Part shown: one piece after another, positions 63,141-64,000 of the stretch
Position numbering within the stretch: the stretch's first letter is position 1
How the letters are laid out: each line of letters starts with the position of its first letter
DNA from: Deltaproteobacteria bacterium
Lineage (GTDB): Bacteria > Myxococcota_A > UBA9160 > UBA4427
Direction of reading: 5' to 3'
Length of the DNA stretch: 64,000 nucleotides
Assembly (NCBI GenBank): GCA_029261835.1
Contig: JAJDAO010000067.1
Span: forward strand, 1 to 64,000
Notes under the pieces: model-generated
Seen by the model: the letters and a program-made list of their open reading frames with translations, nothing else
The model's database searches: none
Told to the model about the DNA's origin: nothing
Program-made: the position numbers and the translations under genes

Positions 63141-64000
63141 ATGAAGTTCGGACTCACTGCGCCCTACCAGATGGGCGCCATCGAAGACGGCGACTACGCC
63201 ACCCGCTTCGCGCGGCTGGCCGAGGAACTCGGCTTCGAATCGGTCTGGGTCGTCGAGCACGCCGTCATGTGCGTCGAGTGCCACTCGAAGTACCCCTACC
63301 ATCCGAGCGGGCGCTCGCCCTTCGACGAGGACGTGACCCAGCCCGATCCACTGATCTGGCTCACCTGGGCTGCCGCCGCGACTGAGCGCTTGCGACTGGG
63401 AACCGGCATCCTGATCCTCCCCCAACGCAACCCGGTGGTGCTGGCGAAGACCCTGGCATCGGCGGACCGGCTCTCCGGCGGGCGCATGATGCTCGGCATG
63501 GGAGTGGGCTGGGTGCGGGAAGAGGCGGACGCGGTGGGGACGAGCTTCGACGACCGCGGCAGGCGCGCCAACGAGTACATCGACATCATGCGCGCGCTGT
63601 GGCGCGAGCCCGTGTCGAGCTTTCAGGGTGAGTACCACAGCTTCTCCGGGGTGGTGAGCAAGCCCAAGCCCGTTCAGGAGGGCGGCGTACCCATCATCGT
63701 GGGCGGACACAGCAAGGCGGCTGCGCGCCGCGCGGGACGCCAGGGGGATGGCTTCTACCCGCTGGGCGTGGATCTCGACGGGATGCGGGGACTGGTAGAC
63801 GTGATGAGCCAGGCCGCGCGCGAAGCCGACCGGGACCCCGCCACCATCGAGATCACCATGGGCGGCGCACCGAATGCGGATCTGGCTGCGCAGTACCGGG
63901 ACGCCGGCGTCGGCCGCACGGTGATCTTTCCGGGCACCGGCGATCTCGACGAGCTGCGCGGGCAGCTCGAGCCTTTCGCCGAGAACGTCATGCAGCGCTA
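63141..64000 (+). CDS. LLM-class (luciferase-like) oxidoreductase, 3' end at window edge
   Basis: 286 codons are visible; the last two bases are TA, so the next base decides between Tyr and stop. GAGG lies 6 nt before the ATG. MKFGLTAPYQMGAIEDG, ESVWVVEHAV, LRLGTGILILPQRNPVVLAKTLASADRLSGGRMMLGMGVGW and VPIIVGGHSKAAARRAGRQGDGFYPLG are the motifs of F420- or FMN-dependent luciferase-like enzymes, most like the TIGR03619/F420 group. Substrate unknown. Confidence 0.88.
   Translation, partial: MKFGLTAPYQMGAIEDGDYATRFARLAEELGFESVWVVEHAVMCVECHSKYPYHPSGRSPFDEDVTQPDPLIWLTWAAAATERLRLGTGILILPQRNPVVLAKTLASADRLSGGRMMLGMGVGWVREEADAVGTSFDDRGRRANEYIDIMRALWREPVSSFQGEYHSFSGVVSKPKPVQEGGVPIIVGGHSKAAARRAGRQGDGFYPLGVDLDGMRGLVDVMSQAAREADRDPATIEITMGGAPNADLAAQYRDAGVGRTVIFPGTGDLDELRGQLEPFAENVMQR

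Overview
The window is a high-GC bacterial chromosome segment. It carries three tRNA genes, one inactivated insertion sequence with fossil copies, and about 57 protein genes. Multihaem c-type cytochrome motifs, PEP-CTERM and IPTL-CTERM proteins, a DUF1302 outer-membrane protein, and many sulfotransferases, sulfatases, APH-type kinases and CoA enzymes fit a Gram-negative environmental bacterium of the deltaproteobacterial/Myxococcota type. That placement is inference from gene content; no rRNA or marker gene is present.

Layout. 1-2.5 kb: 3' part of a multihaem / thrombospondin-type-3 / RCC1-propeller surface protein. 2.6-9.6 kb: a leftward run TetR - FAD oxidoreductase - ferredoxin - alkylsulfatase-like hydrolase - sulfotransferase, with a divergent arylsulfatase and VOC protein. 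10.3-13 kb: second sulfotransferase and an APH-type kinase with a His-Ala microsatellite. 13.1-17.7 kb: TetR (clear operator), a truncated 29-codon ORF, a molybdopterin oxidoreductase and a secreted beta-propeller. 17.7-20.5 kb: thiolase, carboxymuconolactone-decarboxylase-like protein and thioesterase, with a nitronate monooxygenase relic at their junction. 20.6-25 kb: tRNA-Arg(UCU), tRNA-His(GUG), XRE regulator, C69 peptidase, tRNA-Arg(UCG), and an IS5-type element ending up 6 bp from that tRNA.

25.3-34.9 kb: a CoA-dependent catabolic cluster (tandem HxlR regulator, acyl-CoA ligase, SDR, APH-like kinase, FAD oxidoreductase, nitronate monooxygenase, acyl-CoA dehydrogenase, enoyl-CoA hydratase). 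35.1-38.1 kb: a second sulfatase whose ATG lies in an IS terminal repeat, an IPTL-CTERM protein and a small secreted protein. 38.7-43.2 kb: MarR and a divergent DUF3604 - PPIase - HupE/UreJ operon joined by GTGA overlaps. 43.4-49.3 kb: an IS relic, AraC regulator, a PEP-CTERM protein coupled to an Hcp-like protein with a signal peptide, repeats, and an SGNH hydrolase. 49.5-50.8 kb: an AT-richer TetR / pyridoxamine-oxidase-like pair sharing a double-palindrome operator. 51.5-55.6 kb: fumarate-reductase-like flavoprotein and iron-sulfur subunits, then a B12-binding-type radical SAM protein that looks acquired. 55.8-60 kb: DUF1302 protein, HypA, HypB and a multi-FeS protein. 60.4-64 kb: epimerase, GH1 glucosidase, and an LLM-class monooxygenase cut by the window end.

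The enzymes point to aerobic breakdown of sulfated or CoA-activated lipid or steroid-like compounds under several local repressors. Four of these repressors (TetR 7648, TetR 13193, MarR 39160, TetR 50206) have promoters placed so that the mRNA would start at or within about 3 nt of the start codon. A 53-bp palindromic element occurs twice, each time inside an IS5-type transposase sequence; in one case it has added 16 codons in frame.
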